Both the position numbers and the translations under genes were made by a program. The notes beneath the pieces are model-generated. The model worked only from the letters and a program-made list of their open reading frames with translations. It ran no database searches and had not been told where the DNA came from. DNA of 47,076 bases from Streptomyces sp. CB01881 (lineage in GTDB: Bacteria > Actinomycetota > Actinomycetes > Streptomycetales > Streptomycetaceae). This document shows positions 23,500 through 31,307 of the stretch, piece after piece (the stretch's first letter is position 1; each line of letters starts with the position of its first letter). The DNA is taken from the NCBI RefSeq assembly GCF_002953255.1, contig NZ_CP026498.1, forward strand, positions 8,110,345-8,157,420, read 5' to 3'.

Positions 23500-25182
23500 A
23501 TGGCATCACGCCGGGACGAGCTGAACGCCTACACGTTCGCCCGCAAGCGCACGGTGGGGGCCTTTCTGCTGCCCAGCGGCGGGGGCAGCGACGAGGACGC
23601 GCCGCGTCCGGTCAAGGCGATCCTGCCGAGTGTCGTCGTGGGCGCCCTGGTGGTGGGCGGGTTCGGGGTCTGGGGCGTGTTCAAGCCGAGCGCGCCGGTG
23701 GGCTGGGACGACGGCAAGAACATCATCCAGGGCAAGCAGAGCACCACCCGGTACGTGGTGCTGCCGGACCCCGACAACAAGACCAAGCGGCTGCACCAGG
23801 TGCTCAACATGGCCTCGGCGCGGCTGGTGCTGGCGGCCGACGCCAAGGTGGTGGTGGTCGCCGACGACGTGCTCGACAAGTACCCCAACCACGGCCCGAC
23901 GATCGGCATCCCGTACGCGCCGGACAAGCTGCCGACCAAGGACAACGTCAGCAAGGCGATGAAGTGGTCGGTCTGTGACCGCCCGGGCTCGGACGACAAG
24001 CAGGAGACCGTCAACCAGGCGCTGTTCGTGGCGGGCGGCGCCGAGGCCAAGGTGCTGGAGGCCAAGGACCAGGTGCTCGACGTCGACCAGTCGCTGCTGG
24101 TGCAGCAGATGGACGACCAGCAGGTGACGGTGCAGCCGGGCACGGGCCAGCCGGCGGCCGGCCAGAACAAGCTGAAGCTCTTCCTGGTCGACGCGAAGGG
24201 CCGCAGGCACGCCATCGCCCCGGACGACCCGGACGGCACCAAGACGCAGCTGATGGGGGCGGTCTTCGGTTCGGCCGCGGCCCCCCAACGGGTGAAGAAG
24301 GAGTGGCTGGACACGCTGATGCCCGGCAGCGACATCGTCTTCCCGAAGATCGACGGGCTGGCGCCGGACACCAAGGCCCCCAACTCCTCGGTGGCGCTGC
24401 AGAACCCGGAGGACCGCAAGGTCGGCCGGCTGGTCCGGTTCGGCGAGCGCTACTACGTGGTGGGCAAGGACCAGCTGTTCCTGATCACGCCCTTCCAGGC
24501 CGAGTTGATCCGTCAGAACCCGGCGCTGCAGCCGCTCTACAACCAGGACGCCAACAAGAGCCCGCGGGTCGACGAGATGACGCCGGCGGACCACGCCTCG
24601 TTCAAGCGGGACACCCCGCTGATGGGCGAGGGCGCCAAGGACTGGCCGGTCAAGACGGGTGCGCCCGCCAACAACTGGCAGGCGCAGAAGGACGCGAGGA
24701 TGGTGGTCTGCAGCACCTTCGACGGCGTCGCGGAGGACGGCAAGACCCCCCGCCGCAGCGTCTGGGCCGGCCAGGACTACCCGGTGCGCAACATCAGCGC
24801 CGCCGCCGTCTCGGCCCATGTGACGCCGGGTCTGGGCCTGTTCTACCGGGCGCTGGACAACGGCGTGGACGGCTCGGGCAGCGACTACCTGATCACCGAG
24901 ACCGGCCTGCGCTACGCGGTGCCGGCCAACAGCACCGGCGGCAAGGGAGGTTCGGCGACCGCGCCGCCCGGGCAGCCGAGCCCGACCGCCACGAAGACCC
25001 CGTCGGCCCAGCCGACCGATCCGGCCGCGCCGCCCCAGCAGCAGGAGGAGGCGGGCGGGAACCAGGCCCGGCTCGGTTACCAGGGCCTTCAGCCGGTGCC
25101 GGTGCCGCAGCAGTGGTCGAACCTGGTGCCGGCCGGGCCGGCGCTGAATTCCAAGAGCGCCGCGCAGCAGCAGAACGCCTGA
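23500..25182 (+). CDS. eccB: Type VII secretion protein EccB
   Basis: 560 residues. EccB is anchored by one N-terminal membrane helix and has a large extracytoplasmic domain that crowns the ESX pore. The N-terminus MASRRDELNAYTFARKR is typical of the family, and the membrane helix is at about 40-60. The repeat-type outer domain follows (60-470), with the conserved cysteine pair of EccB represented by WSVCDRP (about 159) and MVVCSTF (about 405). The C-terminal 90 residues are Pro/Gln/Thr-rich and probably disordered. The ATG is preceded by AGGGGAGACGACGAGG. It is transcribed away from eccE and followed by the WXG100 genes. Confidence 0.93.
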   Translation: MASRRDELNAYTFARKRTVGAFLLPSGGGSDEDAPRPVKAILPSVVVGALVVGGFGVWGVFKPSAPVGWDDGKNIIQGKQSTTRYVVLPDPDNKTKRLHQVLNMASARLVLAADAKVVVVADDVLDKYPNHGPTIGIPYAPDKLPTKDNVSKAMKWSVCDRPGSDDKQETVNQALFVAGGAEAKVLEAKDQVLDVDQSLLVQQMDDQQVTVQPGTGQPAAGQNKLKLFLVDAKGRRHAIAPDDPDGTKTQLMGAVFGSAAAPQRVKKEWLDTLMPGSDIVFPKIDGLAPDTKAPNSSVALQNPEDRKVGRLVRFGERYYVVGKDQLFLITPFQAELIRQNPALQPLYNQDANKSPRVDEMTPADHASFKRDTPLMGEGAKDWPVKTGAPANNWQAQKDARMVVCSTFDGVAEDGKTPRRSVWAGQDYPVRNISAAAVSAHVTPGLGLFYRALDNGVDGSGSDYLITETGLRYAVPANSTGGKGGSATAPPGQPSPTATKTPSAQPTDPAAPPQQQEEAGGNQARLGYQGLQPVPVPQQWSNLVPAGPALNSKSAAQQQNA

Positions 25183-25247
25183 CCGGCCGCGCCCCGTAAA
25201 GGAATTGGTCGCAGTGTCATGGTCTCGTAACTAGCAGTTGCCCGGTG

Positions 25248-25276
25248 TTGGGCGAGCTGCGTGTGCCGACTACAGT
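25248..25276 (+). promoter_or_regulatory. Candidate promoter of the WXG100 pair
   Basis: A -35-like TTGGGC (25248-25253) and a -10-like TACAGT (25271-25276) are separated by exactly 17 nt, 88 nt ahead of the first WXG100 gene. The region is less GC-rich than its surroundings. This would let the substrates be expressed above the level of eccB. Confidence 0.5.
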
Positions 25277-25307
25277 GCTTCAGGACATCACACCGTGATG
25301 CGACGGA

Positions 25308-25325
25308 GCGGCCGGAAACGGCCGC
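25308..25325 (+). promoter_or_regulatory. GNRA-tetraloop hairpin in the WXG100 leader
   Basis: A perfect 7-bp stem (GCGGCCG) closed by a GAAA tetraloop lies about 39 nt before the start codon. It could stabilise the leader mRNA of a highly expressed small gene. Function is inferred only. Confidence 0.4.
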
Positions 25326-25363
25326 CCGGACACAAATGTCTGTCTCATGGGGGACGGTAGAGC

Positions 25364-25660
25364 ATGGGTCAGGGTCAGTTCACGACGACCGCTCAGGAGA
25401 TGCTGGCTTTCGCCAAGCACATGGACGAGGTCATCGGCAAGATCGACGGTGAGATCAAGAGCCTCAACGCTCTGGTCGACTCGGTCAAGGGCGGCTGGAA
25501 GGGCCAGGCGGCCGCGGCCTACGGCCAGCTCCAGACCGACTTCAACACCGACGCGGCCAAGCTCAACGAGTCGCTGCGGGCGATCAAGGGCGCGATCGAG
25601 ATCACGACCAAGCAGTACTCGCAGACCGACGCGGACCAGCAGGCCGCGTTCAAGGCCTGA
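25364..25660 (+). CDS. esxB: WXG100 ESX substrate (EsxB-like)
   Basis: 98 residues, a helical hairpin protein of the WXG100 family, secreted as a dimer by ESX machines. The turn motif is WKG (45-47), and the C-terminal secretion motif YxxxD is YSQTD (85-89). There is no signal peptide, as expected. In S. coelicolor the two adjacent WXG100 proteins EsxA and EsxB form a heterodimer needed for normal sporulation. I assign EsxB to the upstream gene by remembered order, so the A/B label is less certain than the family. The ATG start has a G-rich GGGGGACGG upstream. Confidence 0.9.
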   Translation: MGQGQFTTTAQEMLAFAKHMDEVIGKIDGEIKSLNALVDSVKGGWKGQAAAAYGQLQTDFNTDAAKLNESLRAIKGAIEITTKQYSQTDADQQAAFKA

Positions 25661-25733
25661 TCCGCTTCCTGCCAGGTCAGTCATCGACGTCCCCGGGTGA
25701 AGGTCGACGTCGCCATCTCGACAAGGAGACATT

Positions 25734-26024
25734 GTGTCCGACCAGATTCTCGTTAACTTCGAGACCGTCCGTGGTGCCGGTACCCAGGTTCGCAACACCG
25801 CCAACCAGATCAAGGCCCAGCTCGACGAGCTGAAGAACGGCGTCAACAAGATCGCCCAGAGCTGGGAGGGTGCCGCGCAGGAGGGCTACCGTGCCCACCA
25901 GGCGCAGTGGGACCAGCGCGCCGCCCACCTCCAGGAGACGCTGGCGAAGATCGCCACCGCGCTGGACGCCGCGGCCGAGAGCTACAACACCACCGAGAAC
26001 AACAACAAGAAGCTCTGGACCTGA
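25734..26024 (+). CDS. esxA: WXG100 ESX substrate (EsxA-like)
   Basis: 96 residues, the second WXG100 protein. The turn motif is WEG (44-46) and the C-terminal export motif is YNTTE (84-88), so both partners carry a YxxxD/E signal; in many mycobacterial pairs only one does. The start is GTG with AAGGAG 6 nt upstream, a stronger ribosome binding site than its partner has. The gap from the first gene is 73 nt. A 15-bp hairpin follows closely and probably ends the transcript. It presumably forms a dimer with the product of the preceding gene and is exported by EccC. Confidence 0.92.
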   Translation: MSDQILVNFETVRGAGTQVRNTANQIKAQLDELKNGVNKIAQSWEGAAQEGYRAHQAQWDQRAAHLQETLAKIATALDAAAESYNTTENNNKKLWT

Positions 26025-26065
26025 CGGAGCCTGAGCCCCGCCAGGGGCACGAGTGACTCCGCCGA

Positions 26066-26098
26066 AGGGGCGGGTGCCCGGACCGGGCACCCGCCCCT
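26066..26098 (+). terminator. Terminator after the WXG100 pair
   Basis: Perfect 15-bp stem (26066-26080 with 26084-26098) and a 3-nt loop, 41 nt after the second WXG100 stop and 16 nt before mycP. It would insulate mycP from strong esx transcription or protect the esx mRNA 3' end. Confidence 0.8.
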
Positions 26099-26114
26099 GA
26101 CGCGCAACCACGGG

Positions 26115-27365
26115 GTGGACGACATGAGGGGTGGCAGGGTGTCCGTAGGCAGGTACCGGAAGGCGGCCGCGACGGCGGCGGCGCTCGCGGTGCTCGGCGG
26201 CCCGCTGGCGGCCCCGGCCCACGCGGACGGCCCCGGCATCGCCGCCGCCGGCGACTGCTCCAAGGCCGCCCAGAACGTGCAGGCCGTCCCGTGGTCGCTC
26301 CAGCGCATGGTGCTCGACGAGCTCTGGCAGGGCGGCCGGACCACCGGCGCCGGTGTGACCGTCGCCGTCATCGACACCGGGGTGGACGACACCAACCCGC
26401 AGCTGGCGGGCAAGGTGTTCGACGGCGGCTCGCTGCTCAAGGAGAAGGACGGGCAGAAGCCCGAGGGCGGGGCCAAGGTCGACCCGGTCGGCCACGGCAC
26501 CAAGGTGGCCGGCATCGTCGCCGCCGCCCGCAGCGACAAGACCGGCTTCGTCGGGCTCGCCCCGAGCGCCGGCATCCTGTCCGTCCGTCAGAACGACGCG
26601 GAGGGCAGCGGCGACGTCCACACCCTGGCCGCCGCGATCAACACGGCACTCCAGCTGGGCGCCAAGGTCATCAACATCTCCCAGGACGTGCGCGGCGCCG
26701 GGGACACCGGGTTCGCCGGCTACCCGGAGCTGAAGGCGGCGATCGACGCCGCCGAGGCCAAGGACGTCGTGGTGGTCGCCTCCACCGGCAACGACGGCCA
26801 GAAGGGCAACACCTATCCGGCGGCCTTCCCCTCCGTGCTCGCCGTCGGCGCCTCCGACCGCAACAACGAGCGCGCCCCCTTCTCCCAGTACGGCGACTTC
26901 GTGGACGTCGCCGCCCCCGGGGTCGACATGCTCTCCACCGTCCCGCGCGGCGGCCAGTGCGTGGACAACGGCACCAGCTTCGCCGCGCCCTACGTCTCCG
27001 GCCTGGCCGCGCTGCTGGTGGGCGCCCACCCGAAGTGGAAGGCCCGGCAGGTCCGCGCCTGGATCGAGCAGACCGCGCAGCGCACCGACCGCAAGGCCAA
27101 CGAGTACGTCGGCTGGGGCGTGGTCGACCCGGTCAAGGCCGTCACCAAGGCGCCCGACTCGGCGCCGGAGACCGCGCAGGAGGACCCGCCGGTCGAGCTG
27201 GCCTCCGCCCCGATCGTGCCGCAGCCGGTCGGCCTCGGCGAGACCCAGGCCGACCGCGACGGCCGCACCGCGACCTACGTGCTGGGCATCGGCGCCCTGC
27301 TCGTCGCGCTCCTCGTCGGAGGCGGCACCGTCCTGCGCGACCACCGCCGCCGCCCCTCGAACTGA
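26115..27365 (+). CDS. mycP: Type VII secretion-associated mycosin serine protease
   Basis: About 416 residues. Mycosins are subtilisin-like proteases anchored outside the membrane; they stabilise the ESX complex and cleave some substrates. The N-terminus has a signal peptide (hydrophobic to about residue 33, cleavage near APAHA). The catalytic triad is intact: D87 (VIDTGVDD), H127 (GHGTKVAG) and S288 (GTSFAAP), with the oxyanion N226 in STGNDG. A C-terminal membrane helix (about 389-407) is followed by a basic tail. The start is uncertain: GTG 26115, ATG 26124 or GTG 26142; all give a signal peptide. It lies just past the WXG100 terminator. Confidence 0.93.
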   Translation: MDDMRGGRVSVGRYRKAAATAAALAVLGGPLAAPAHADGPGIAAAGDCSKAAQNVQAVPWSLQRMVLDELWQGGRTTGAGVTVAVIDTGVDDTNPQLAGKVFDGGSLLKEKDGQKPEGGAKVDPVGHGTKVAGIVAAARSDKTGFVGLAPSAGILSVRQNDAEGSGDVHTLAAAINTALQLGAKVINISQDVRGAGDTGFAGYPELKAAIDAAEAKDVVVVASTGNDGQKGNTYPAAFPSVLAVGASDRNNERAPFSQYGDFVDVAAPGVDMLSTVPRGGQCVDNGTSFAAPYVSGLAALLVGAHPKWKARQVRAWIEQTAQRTDRKANEYVGWGVVDPVKAVTKAPDSAPETAQEDPPVELASAPIVPQPVGLGETQADRDGRTATYVLGIGALLVALLVGGGTVLRDHRRRPSN

Positions 27366-27447
27366 CCCGGACGGCTTTCCCGCCCGCCTGTAACATCCGG
27401 CCCCGCCCGCCGCATCCAAGAGATGTCGACGACAACCGAGCAGGGGA

Positions 27448-27999
27448 ATGCGGGCCATGGGGCGGATCGGTGCCACACGCGAGAGCAAGGACGCGGAGTT
27501 CCTGGAGCTCGTGTCGAGCAGAACCGGCCACCTGTACCGCTCGGCCTGCCTGCTCACCAGCGGGGACACCCACCACGCCGAGGACCTCGTCCAGGAGGCC
27601 CTCAGCCGGATGTACGTGTTGTGGCGACGCAGCGCGTGGACCGGCGGGTGGCACCGCATCGACAACCCCGGCGCGTACGCCCACACCGTGATGGTGCGCA
27701 CCTTCCTCGCCCAGCAGCGCCGCCGCTCCAGCGGTGAGCGGCCCACCGGCGAACTGCCCGAGCCCGAGGGCCGCGAGGCGGACAGCACACTGCGGCTGAC
27801 CCTGCTCGACGCGCTCGGCCGGCTGTCCGCCAAGGACCGGGCGGTGCTGGTGCTGCGCTATTGGGAGGACCGCAGCATCGAGGAGACGGCCGAGGTGCTG
27901 CGCGCGTCCTCGGGTGCGGTCCGCACCCGCAGCACCCGCGCCCTGGCCCGGCTGCGCGCCCTGCTCGGCGACTCGCTGGCCGAGCTCGCCACCCGTTGA
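27448..27999 (+). CDS. SigE-family ECF RNA polymerase sigma factor
   Basis: 183 residues with sigma region 2 (about 20-95: LYRSACLLTSGDTHHAEDLVQEALSRMY, quoted as two parts of one helix-rich segment) and region 4 (about 115-175: LSAKDRAVLVLRYWED, then SIEETAEVLRASSGAVRTR as the helix-turn-helix). This matches the 'SigE family' of actinobacterial ECF factors. No region 3 is present. ATG 27448 is used; ATG 27457 is an alternative. It follows mycP by 82 nt and precedes a single-pass membrane protein, so the pair may be a signalling module for the ESX locus. Its own target promoters cannot be read from the sequence. Confidence 0.88.
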   Translation: MRAMGRIGATRESKDAEFLELVSSRTGHLYRSACLLTSGDTHHAEDLVQEALSRMYVLWRRSAWTGGWHRIDNPGAYAHTVMVRTFLAQQRRRSSGERPTGELPEPEGREADSTLRLTLLDALGRLSAKDRAVLVLRYWEDRSIEETAEVLRASSGAVRTRSTRALARLRALLGDSLAELATR

Positions 28000-28007
28000 G
28001 CCCGGCA

Positions 28008-28021
28008 CCGTCGTACGACGG
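28008..28021. promoter_or_regulatory. 14-bp palindrome between the sigma factor and membrane protein genes
   Basis: The perfect palindrome CCGTCGTACGACGG begins 9 nt after the sigma factor stop and lies 43 nt before the next start. It has no loop, so it is better suited to a dimeric DNA-binding protein than to a terminator. Confidence 0.35.
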
Positions 28022-28064
28022 GCCCGCCAATCCACCCCGTGACCGAAGGAATCGGTGATCACGC

Positions 28065-29330
28065 ATGTCCGGACAGGACGAGTTCGAGGACGATCTTCTC
28101 CACGCCATGACCCGCACGGGGGAGGGCTTCCGTCCCGACCAGGCCCCGCTGGCCGCCGGCGGCCTGGCCCGCGGCCGCCGCCGCTGGCGCCGCCGTTCGG
28201 CCGCCGCCGTGGTGAGCGGCGCGGCCGCGCTGGCCCTGGTCGGGACGGGCGCGGTGTACCTCTCCGGCGGTGCCGGCGACTCCCGGACCGGGACGGCGCT
28301 CACCGCGGCCGCTTCCGGCAGCGGCGCCGCCGCCGCGAGCGGCACGGCGGGCGCCGCCTCCCCGACCGCCTCCCCGACCGCGTCGCCTTCCGCCTCGCAG
28401 GCCGTGATCAGCGGTGACGAGGTGCTCGCCACCCTCCGGTCGCTGCTGCCGAAGGGGCAGGTCACCGAGGGCAAGGGCCGCGGCACCGACGACCCGGAGC
28501 TGCGCGGCGCCTTCGCCGGGGCGGACCTGGTCCTCGACGACGGCCAGGGGAAGTCGCGGGTGCAGATCGGGATCCAGAAGCACCGCAAGGGCCAGTCGCA
28601 GCCGCGCACCTGCCCGGCGGACCTCAAGGTCAACCGGATCGACTCCTGCGCCGTCACGAAGCTGCCGGACGGGTCCGAGCTGGTGCTGAACCAGGGCCAC
28701 GAGTACTCGGACAACCGCGCCGACACCAAGGAGTGGTTCGCGGCGCTGACCGGTCCGGACGGCCGGGAGATCATGCTGAGCGAGTGGAACTCGCCGCAGG
28801 AGAAGGGCGCCCCCGACAGCCGTCCGAACCCGCCGCTCACCCTGGACCAGCTGAAGGCCGTCGTCACCGACAAGTCCTGGGACCGGACCGTCGCGGCCCT
28901 CCAGTACGACGGGGTCGACAACGCGGCGCAGGCCAGCGGCATGACCCTGGAGGACCGTCAGGCGGCCCTGGGGAAGCTGCTGCCGGCCGGGGTGACGGTC
29001 ACCGGGATCACCGGGAACGAGATTTTCGCCGACGTCCGGCTGGCCCAGGGAGCGGTCACCGGTTCACTGGTCCTGCGGCTGCAGAAGGTGGAGCCGGGCG
29101 ACAAGTCGACGGAGCAGCTGTTCGAGGGCTCGACCGCGCTGCCCGACGGGAGCAGGCTCAAGCTGTACGGCGCGGGGAGCACCGACGCCAAGCGCCCGCC
29201 GACGGCCGACGTCCTGCGCGGGGACGGCCTGCGCGTCATGGTCGCCCAGGGGTCGACCGGCAAGCCGGTGCTCACCCTCGACCAGCTCAAGGCGATCGCC
29301 TCCAGCCCGCTCTGGAAGGCCGGCAAGTAG
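28065..29330 (+). CDS. Membrane-anchored protein of unknown function, possible anti-sigma partner
   Basis: 421 residues. The short acidic cytosolic N-terminus (DEFEDDLLHAM) is followed by a strongly basic stretch (RGRRRWRRRS), one membrane helix (about 45-65) and an Ala/Ser/Pro/Thr-rich stalk (about 80-110). Two similar extracellular segments follow, each ending with a hydrophobic pattern around LTLDQLKA (about 260-265 and again near the C-terminus), suggesting an internal duplication. This layout, directly downstream of an ECF sigma gene, is that of a sigma-factor regulator, but no zinc-binding anti-sigma motif (HxxxCxxC) is present. GAAGGAA precedes the ATG. No characterised family was recognised. 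Confidence 0.7.
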   Translation: MSGQDEFEDDLLHAMTRTGEGFRPDQAPLAAGGLARGRRRWRRRSAAAVVSGAAALALVGTGAVYLSGGAGDSRTGTALTAAASGSGAAAASGTAGAASPTASPTASPSASQAVISGDEVLATLRSLLPKGQVTEGKGRGTDDPELRGAFAGADLVLDDGQGKSRVQIGIQKHRKGQSQPRTCPADLKVNRIDSCAVTKLPDGSELVLNQGHEYSDNRADTKEWFAALTGPDGREIMLSEWNSPQEKGAPDSRPNPPLTLDQLKAVVTDKSWDRTVAALQYDGVDNAAQASGMTLEDRQAALGKLLPAGVTVTGITGNEIFADVRLAQGAVTGSLVLRLQKVEPGDKSTEQLFEGSTALPDGSRLKLYGAGSTDAKRPPTADVLRGDGLRVMVAQGSTGKPVLTLDQLKAIASSPLWKAGK

Positions 29331-29346
29331 CGGCGCGAACGGCCGA

Positions 29347-29386
29347 CGGCAGTGCCCCGGGCGAGGGGGAGCCCGGGGCACTGCCG
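29347..29386. terminator. Bidirectional terminator between convergent genes
   Basis: Perfect 16-bp stem (29347-29362 with 29371-29386), 8-nt loop, between the membrane protein stop (29330) and the permease stop (29418) on the opposite strand. It has no long T-run on either side. Confidence 0.85.
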
Positions 29387-29417
29387 TGTGGGGGAGGGGT
29401 GGGGGTCTGTCCGGCCG

Positions 29418-30824
29418 TCAGGCCTGCTGGTCCTCGGGGAGGGTGATCACCCAGTGGGTGGCCTGCCGGGGGCGCAGGTAGAACAGCCAGTAGAGGGTGG
29501 CCGCGGCGGTGATGCCGCCGGTCCAGAGCAGCGGCTCGGTGTCCAGCTGGGTGATGACGTAGACCAGCACCGCGATCAGGACGACCGGGACGGCCGGCCA
29601 GAGCGGCATCCGCCAGGCGGCGGCGTGCTTGTGGTGGTTGCGGCGCGAGAGCAGTGCGGCGATCGCGACCAGCAGGTACATCCCGGTGACGGCGACGCCG
29701 GTGATCTCGCTCAGCAGCTCGCCCTTGACGAAGCAGAGCGCGGCGCCGGGCAGGCCCACGGCCAGGGTGGCGACCCACGGGGAGCCGAACCGGCCCAGGG
29801 TGGAGAAGGCCTTGTTGACCGGCTCGGGCCAGGCCTTGTCGCGGGCCGAGGCGAACAGCACCCGCGAGTTCTGGATGACCATGACGATGCCGGCGTTGAT
29901 GATGGCCAGCGCGACGCAGAGGCTGATGAAGGTGCCGACCGCAGAGTTGCTCCACGCGGTGACCATGCCGGAGATGTCGCCGGAGGTCAGGGTCGCCAGG
30001 TCGGGGGCGCCCATGGTGATGGCGACGACCGGTACCAGGATGACGGCGGCCGAGATGGCCAGCGTCCACAGCACGGTGCGCGAGACGTTGCGGCGCGGGT
30101 CCTCCAGCTCCTCGGAGAGGTAGACCGCGGTGGAGAAGCCCTGGGTGATGAAGAGCGCGATGCCGAGGGCGCCGACGATGGCGCCGATGCTCACCGTGGT
30201 GGCGGCGCCGCTCTCGTCGGCGACCACGCCGTGCAGCATGCTGGGCGCGCCGGCGTTGGCGTGGGCGAAGCCCAGCACCGAGACGACACCGGCGGCGATG
30301 ACCTCCAGGACCAGGAAGATGCCGGTGATCCAGGCGTTGGCCCGCAGGTCCAGCAGGCCGGCCAGGGTGGCGGCGAGCATGACGGCGGCGCCGGCGATCG
30401 GCTTGTCGACGTGCAGCACGGGGGCCAGGTAGTCGGCCGTGCCGAGGGCGATCACCGAGGGGACGATCATCACCACGATCAGCGAGAGCACGAACACCAG
30501 CCAGCCGGCCAGCCGTCCGGCGAGGGTGCCGACCATCGCGTACTCGCCGCCGGCGCTGGGGATCAGCGTGCCGAGCTCGGAGTAGCAGAAGGCGACGGCG
30601 ATGCAGAGCACCGAGCCGATCGCGATGGCCAGCGCGGTGGCGCTGCCGATGCTGGAGAACAGCTCCGGGACGATCACGAAGAGCGTGGAGGCCGGGGTGA
30701 CGCAGGACAGCGTGAGCAGCGTGCCGCCCACGACGCCGATCGAGCGCTTGAGCGTCTGGGGGGAGGTGCCGTCGCCGGCCGCAGCGGGGGCTACGGCGTG
30801 TGGCGGGCGAAGCGTGTCGGTCAT
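29418..30824 (-). CDS. APC-superfamily amino-acid permease
   Basis: 468 residues with about 12 hydrophobic segments, the size and topology of the amino acid-polyamine-organocation superfamily. The first helix contains the unwound GTLLTLSCVTP stretch, corresponding to the substrate-binding break in TM1, followed by SELGTLIPSAGGEYAMVG, the well-conserved TM2-TM3 signature. FSTAVYLSEELEDPRRNVSR in the middle is the TM6-TM7 loop motif. The C-terminus is short and cytosolic. The substrate cannot be told. ATG 30824 is preceded by GGAAG; upstream extension runs into the promoter region. It lies between two ESX gene groups but has no known role in secretion. Confidence 0.9.
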   Translation of the reverse strand: MTDTLRPPHAVAPAAAGDGTSPQTLKRSIGVVGGTLLTLSCVTPASTLFVIVPELFSSIGSATALAIAIGSVLCIAVAFCYSELGTLIPSAGGEYAMVGTLAGRLAGWLVFVLSLIVVMIVPSVIALGTADYLAPVLHVDKPIAGAAVMLAATLAGLLDLRANAWITGIFLVLEVIAAGVVSVLGFAHANAGAPSMLHGVVADESGAATTVSIGAIVGALGIALFITQGFSTAVYLSEELEDPRRNVSRTVLWTLAISAAVILVPVVAITMGAPDLATLTSGDISGMVTAWSNSAVGTFISLCVALAIINAGIVMVIQNSRVLFASARDKAWPEPVNKAFSTLGRFGSPWVATLAVGLPGAALCFVKGELLSEITGVAVTGMYLLVAIAALLSRRNHHKHAAAWRMPLWPAVPVVLIAVLVYVITQLDTEPLLWTGGITAAATLYWLFYLRPRQATHWVITLPEDQQA

Positions 30825-31234
30825 GCGGCTTCCGATCGGCTCTGAGCGGTCCTGGAGAGGGAGCGGTATCGCCTCCGCTGGCTGGTTGCTCTGGGTCTTG
30901 TGGTTCTTCGCTCCCGGGCCGCAATGGAACCTTGGCCGTAATGAGTGCGTCAACGGCCGAATTGCTTCGGAATCCGTTGCGGTGAAGGGCATAACCATGC
31001 GATCCGGTGATCACCCGCGGTCATTGTCACGTATGTCCGACTTGTTACCTTGGCCACATCGCGCTTGAATCCAAGGTGAACGGAAGATTGCAGCCATCCA
31101 TTCGAAGGTTCCGGTCGGGCGTGACGGCGACTCGCCCAGGTGCCTCCCGATACCCCGAACAGCCCGCCGAGGGCAACGGGAACCGCAGCGACACGCCGGA
31201 AAGATCTAGGTAACGTTTCGGCACGTGGGACGCG
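30825..31234 (-). promoter_or_regulatory. Promoter region of the permease gene, AT-richer island
   Basis: About 410 nt without a gene, and visibly less GC-rich than the rest of the window between about 30900 and 31120. On the minus strand TTGACG (30951-30956 on the plus strand, reversed) is a -35 candidate, without a clear -10. A 10-bp palindrome, GGTGATCACC (about 31005-31014), is a possible operator. No ORF with coding bias was seen. Confidence 0.45.
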
Positions 31235-31267
31235 GAAGGGGCCGGGCTCCGGGAGCCCGACCCCTTC
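31235..31267 (-). terminator. eccC: Terminator of eccC
   Basis: A 15-bp stem (31235-31249 with 31253-31267). One position is a C-A mismatch on the plus strand but a U-G wobble in minus-strand RNA, so the hairpin is better formed in the eccC transcript. It ends 41 nt past the eccC stop. Confidence 0.8.
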
Positions 31268-31307
31268 GATCACTTTCCGTGACGGCCACCGGCGGCGGCC
31301 GCGCATA

